Assembly: GCA_030431945.1 (NCBI GenBank)
Contig: JAUIIF010000164.1
Span: 1 to 8,541 of the forward strand
DNA length: 8,541 nucleotides
DNA from: Bacteroidia bacterium
GTDB lineage: Bacteria > Bacteroidota > Bacteroidia > Chitinophagales > Saprospiraceae
Reading direction: 5' to 3'
Part shown: positions 6,585 through 8,541 of the stretch, piece by piece
How the letters are laid out: each line of letters starts with the position of its first letter
Position numbering within the stretch: position 1 is the stretch's first letter
Position numbers and translations under genes: made by a program
Notes under the pieces: generated by a model
Seen by the model: only the letters and a program-made list of their open reading frames with translations
Database searches by the model: none
Told to the model about the DNA's origin: nothing

Positions 6585-7511
6585 CTAGCGCAGCCGTGTT
6601 TTCCACGGCTTGAGGTAGCCGGGCACCAGACTCAGGTGCGGCCCTTCGAGGGCCGGATCGAAGAACAGCAGGCCAAAGTGGTAGAGGTCGAGGGAAGCCG
6701 TTACGGCCGGCAGTCTTTTGAGTTTTTCCCAGGCGCGCTCCATTTCCGGAGACCAATGAACGTCCGCAATTACGAATACGGAACCCGGCGCGGCCCGCGG
6801 CAGCAGGGCCTGCACATAATCCAGGGTAGGTTGCTCGCGGTGATCACCGTCCAGAAAAAACAAATCGAGTGGTGGCCAGGCTGCGGGAGGAGTCTCCGCT
6901 GTTTGTTGATTACGGGAGCGGGACGTTGCCCCGGCGTGGCCGACCTGCCTGGTCGGGGCTGCTGCGCAGCCCCGGGGGTACGTGGCTAACCAGTCCTGAA
7001 ACAGGGCAACGTGGGCGTGTAAGCCGGGCCCCGTGCCGGCCTTGGCAAAGGTCTCCCGGGCCAGCGCTGCCACTGCGTCGTTTCCTTCTACGGTATCCAG
7101 CCGGGCCTGGGTATTTGCGGCGTGAAGGTACAGGGTTGAGATGCCGGCATTCGTCCCGAACTCCAGCAGGTTTTTTGCTTCCAGCCACAGGGCGAGGCGA
7201 AACAGCAGGCGGCCTTCCCGGTCAGCAATTGCGTTGGTCGCCACCAGGGACCGAACGGATCGCTCCTCCCTGGCGGTGGTTTTACTCGGTGCGCCTAATG
7301 ACTGGAGGCGAACCCGTCCGGATTTACCTCGCCAGTATTTCCGGATGGCCCGGACCAAATCAAAGGCATGGTAATGCCGGTCGTCGGTATATACCTCCCG
7401 CAGAAAGCTGACGAGCCGGGGTTGCACCACCGCACCGGGCGTAGTGGCGCCCAGGTACCACCGCACGGTGGAGGACAGCCGGAATAACCAGTAAGCAAAG
7501 CCGTTTTTCAT
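6585..7511 (-). CDS. Class I SAM-dependent methyltransferase with an in-frame palindromic insert
   Basis: 308 residues from the ATG at 7511 (MKNGFAYWLFRLSS); the frame runs on upstream to 7655, but that 48-residue extension is low-complexity intergenic-looking sequence. Motif I, LLEFGTNAGIST (115-126), is the glycine-rich SAM loop; TVEGND (140-145) gives the acidic residue for the ribose; LDLFFLDGDHREQPTLDY (215-232) and FVIADVHWSPEMERAWE (246-262) are the later strands of a catechol-O-methyltransferase-like Rossmann fold. This arrangement is common in a Bacteroidota family of unknown substrate. The N-terminal 110 residues are helical. Between DWLATYP (about 173-179) and PLDLFF the family normally has only a few residues; here there are about 32 low-complexity residues (180-211, Ala/Thr/Arg/Gln-rich) whose DNA forms two adjacent perfect hairpins. 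The frame is intact, so the protein may still fold with a surface loop. Cytoplasmic; substrate unknown. Confidence 0.82.
   Translation of the reverse strand: MKNGFAYWLFRLSSTVRWYLGATTPGAVVQPRLVSFLREVYTDDRHYHAFDLVRAIRKYWRGKSGRVRLQSLGAPSKTTAREERSVRSLVATNAIADREGRLLFRLALWLEAKNLLEFGTNAGISTLYLHAANTQARLDTVEGNDAVAALARETFAKAGTGPGLHAHVALFQDWLATYPRGCAAAPTRQVGHAGATSRSRNQQTAETPPAAWPPLDLFFLDGDHREQPTLDYVQALLPRAAPGSVFVIADVHWSPEMERAWEKLKRLPAVTASLDLYHFGLLFFDPALEGPHLSLVPGYLKPWKTRLR
6940..6974. repeat. Double palindrome inside the methyltransferase gene
   Basis: Two adjacent inverted repeats: CCGACC (6940-6945) with GGTCGG (6951-6956) around TGCCT, and GGGGCTGC (6955-6962) with GCAGCCCC (6966-6973) around TGC, the second extended by C6954-G6974. 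They fall exactly in the protein stretch with no counterpart in the family, and run on to about 6879 as low-complexity coding sequence. The structure resembles repeats of the palindromic-unit or Rickettsia-palindromic-element kind that insert in frame, but no second copy is in this window. Confidence 0.55.
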
Positions 7512-7567
7512 TACGGAGCGCAAGGTAGTAATTTGCGTAACAGGGCGAAGCCCCCCGGAGCTTCTGC

Positions 7568-7611
7568 CGGCTTCTTTGCTACCCGCCTTGCACCGGCGGC
7601 CGCGCCCAAAT
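7568..7611 (+). repeat. Dispersed intergenic repeat, copy 2
   Basis: Plus-strand counterpart of the copy at 5102-5144 (minus). The core at 7590-7611 matches 21 of 22 bases; the 5' part is CGGCTTCTTT followed by a more diverged 17-nt stretch. It lies upstream of the methyltransferase gene on the opposite strand. Confidence 0.55.
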
Positions 7612-7641
7612 CTGGTGTGCAGAACAATTTGCCCAACGAAC

Positions 7642-7666
7642 AGGAGGGAGCGCACCCTCCTTCTTT
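7642..7666 (+). terminator. Orphan terminator-like hairpin
   Basis: AGGAGGG (7642-7648) pairs perfectly with CCCTCCT (7655-7661) around AGCGCA, followed by a short T-rich run (TTCTTT with the last stem base). It has the form of a weak Rho-independent terminator for the plus strand, yet no plus-strand gene precedes it within 1.1 kb. It could end an unseen small transcript or be part of a repeat element. Confidence 0.3.
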
Positions 7667-7756
7667 ACGGCAGGCGGCTCCTCCGGCCCTTAGTGCAGCC
7701 GTAATTTTCGTGTGGTGGGGGCAGCTCATTTCCCCGTCCTTAAATTTGCTTAGCCC

Positions 7757-7786
7757 TTGATCTCTGCGCCGAAACACTTACCTTTC
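7757..7786 (+). promoter_or_regulatory. Candidate promoter for the ABC permease gene
   Basis: TTG at 7757-7759 and TACCTTTC at 7779-7786 with a 19-nt spacer fit the Bacteroidota -33/-7 arrangement except for the last base (C for G). The box ends 65 nt before the ATG at 7852 and 29 nt before an in-frame GTG at 7816. A second perfect -7 box, TAAATTTG, lies at 7741-7748 but without a -33 partner. Confidence 0.4.
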
Positions 7787-7851
7787 GCCTCCCTGTCTAA
7801 TCAGCCGCCGGCCCTGTGGCGCTGAACAACTGTCAACCAAAAGAGAAACCC

Positions 7852-8541
7852 ATGTCCCTGCTGGACGCCCCTTACCGATTTTCCAGTTTGCAAAAAACGT
7901 TACTCGCCCTTGGCGGCCTGGTTTTGTTTCTGCTTGTTTGGTGGCTGCTTGCGGAGCAGCTTTCCGTGCAGGCTCCCGTAGGTTATCAGAATTCCCGGAT
8001 GCCGTCCAGTCTGAGTACGGACCCTGACTCCATCGCCCTGCGCAACGAACTGATCAGGAAAGACTCCATTGCCTTTGCCAATGCCCGGGAGTTCAAAAAA
8101 GTGTATCCGCTGCTTCCTCCGCCCCAAAAGGTGCTGGGGGCCATTCCTGAGTTGATCAGTCCTCCGGAAAACTCCGTCAATAAAAGCCTGCTGCACCACG
8201 CCCGGGTTTCCGTCTGGCGCAACCTGCAGGGGTACTTCTGGGCCGTTTTCTTTGCGCTGCTGATTGGCATTCCCATTGCCATCAGCCCGATCGCCAAAGC
8301 CATGTTCAGCCGTCAGATCGACACCCTTCGCTACGTCCCCCTCACGGCGCTCACGCCCATTTTCCTGATCATCTTCCGCCCGGAATCCTCGGAAGCGATG
8401 AAAGTAAGTTTTCTTGCTTTCGGTATTCTTGTTTACCTCTTACCGGTGGTAATGCAGCGACTGTGGGAAACGGAAGATGTTTACCTGAAAACGGCGTATA
8501 CGCTTGGTGCCAGTGACTGGCAGCTGGTGAAGTCTGTTTAC
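7852..8541 (+). CDS. ABC transporter permease, NitT/TauT type (partial, 3' end missing)
   Basis: Open from the ATG at 7852 to the last base of the window (230 residues, no stop). Residues 16-34 are the first transmembrane helix (LLALGGLVLFLLVWWLL). After a polar, Ser/Asp/Arg-rich stretch of about 50 residues comes YPLLPPPQKVLGAIPELI (85-102), the usual LP-x-P-x-x-V signature that precedes the permease core in nitrate/sulfonate/taurine-type importers. The core follows: HARVSVWRNLQGYFWAVFFA (116-135), GIPIAISPIAKAM, DTLRYVPLTALTPIFLIIF (157-175) and a helix at about 184-202. TAYTLGASDWQLVKSVY (214-230) is the EAA loop that contacts the ATPase; the window ends within it. Inner-membrane subunit of an importer, expected to be followed by an ATPase and a binding protein. 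Substrate unknown. An in-frame GTG at 7816 would add 12 residues (VALNNCQPKEKP); the ATG is preferred because the added part is polar and unlike the family. A purine-rich AAAGAGAAA precedes the ATG. Confidence 0.88.
   Translation, partial: MSLLDAPYRFSSLQKTLLALGGLVLFLLVWWLLAEQLSVQAPVGYQNSRMPSSLSTDPDSIALRNELIRKDSIAFANAREFKKVYPLLPPPQKVLGAIPELISPPENSVNKSLLHHARVSVWRNLQGYFWAVFFALLIGIPIAISPIAKAMFSRQIDTLRYVPLTALTPIFLIIFRPESSEAMKVSFLAFGILVYLLPVVMQRLWETEDVYLKTAYTLGASDWQLVKSVY

Larger units (their letters stand above)
7512..7851. other. 340-nt intergenic region with repeat and hairpin, no supported gene
   Basis: Divergent spacer between the methyltransferase (-) and ABC permease (+) genes. It holds, in order: a TACCTTGC-like box on the minus strand at 7520-7527, only 8 nt from the methyltransferase ATG; copy 2 of the dispersed repeat (7568-7611); a 7-bp GC-rich hairpin (7642-7661); and -7-like boxes on the plus strand at 7741-7748 and 7779-7786. 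Open frames on both strands (about 75-88 codons) have Pro/Ala/Gly-rich products with no recognisable fold and overlap each other, so I do not call them genes. Confidence 0.55.

Noticed and set aside
7533..7760. 75-codon plus-strand and 88-codon minus-strand frames in the spacer
   Set aside because: They overlap each other, are Pro/Ala/Gly-rich with no fold or signal, and cover the repeat and hairpin; better explained as GC-rich non-coding sequence.
1..8541. CRISPR array, tRNA, rRNA, transposase, phage or defence genes
   Set aside because: None seen: no regularly spaced repeats, no cloverleaf-like or conserved rRNA sequence, and no transposase, integrase, nuclease or toxin motif in any plausible frame.

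Overview
The window looks like a chromosomal piece of a moderately GC-rich (by eye about 55-57%) Bacteroidota, most likely a Lewinella/Saprospiria-type marine or activated-sludge bacterium. The clues are a type IX secretion (T9SS) type A sorting domain, a beta-helix protein ending in a choice-of-anchor Q-type tail, a dipeptide epimerase very like the Cytophaga one, an AraR/NrtR-type Nudix regulator of the Bacteroidota kind, and TAnnTTTG/TAnnTTGC-like -7 promoter boxes with no clear Shine-Dalgarno sequences. The genus is an inference.

Layout. 1-554 (+): C-terminal end of a secreted beta-helix protein. 730-1878 (+): secreted protein of unknown body with a T9SS sorting tail. 1898-3001 (-): dipeptide epimerase of the enolase superfamily, convergent with the previous gene. 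3102-4889 (-): exported OmpA-like peptidoglycan-binding protein with a ZU5-like middle and a long coiled coil. 5164-5655 (-): DUF4112 membrane protein. 5771-6499 (+): Nudix-fold transcriptional regulator with a degenerate catalytic box, divergent from the DUF4112 gene. 6585-7511 (-): SAM-dependent methyltransferase carrying an in-frame palindromic, low-complexity insert. 7852 to the window end (+): start of a NitT/TauT-type ABC transporter permease, cut off by the window edge.

The genes do not form one obvious system. The epimerase (recycling of cell-wall dipeptides) and the OmpA-like protein (peptidoglycan anchoring) are adjacent and co-directional and could share an envelope theme. The Nudix regulator has no sugar or NAD genes beside it, so its ligand and targets cannot be read from context. 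I see no phage, IS, CRISPR or RNA gene and no evidence of a defence or other complex novel system. The most unusual signals are non-coding or insertional: a 43/44-nt inverted pair of similar sequences in two intergenic regions, with 21 of 22 bases identical in the core; a pair of adjacent perfect hairpins inserted in frame in the methyltransferase gene; and -7-like boxes that recur 25-29 nt upstream of the chosen start codon in five genes.
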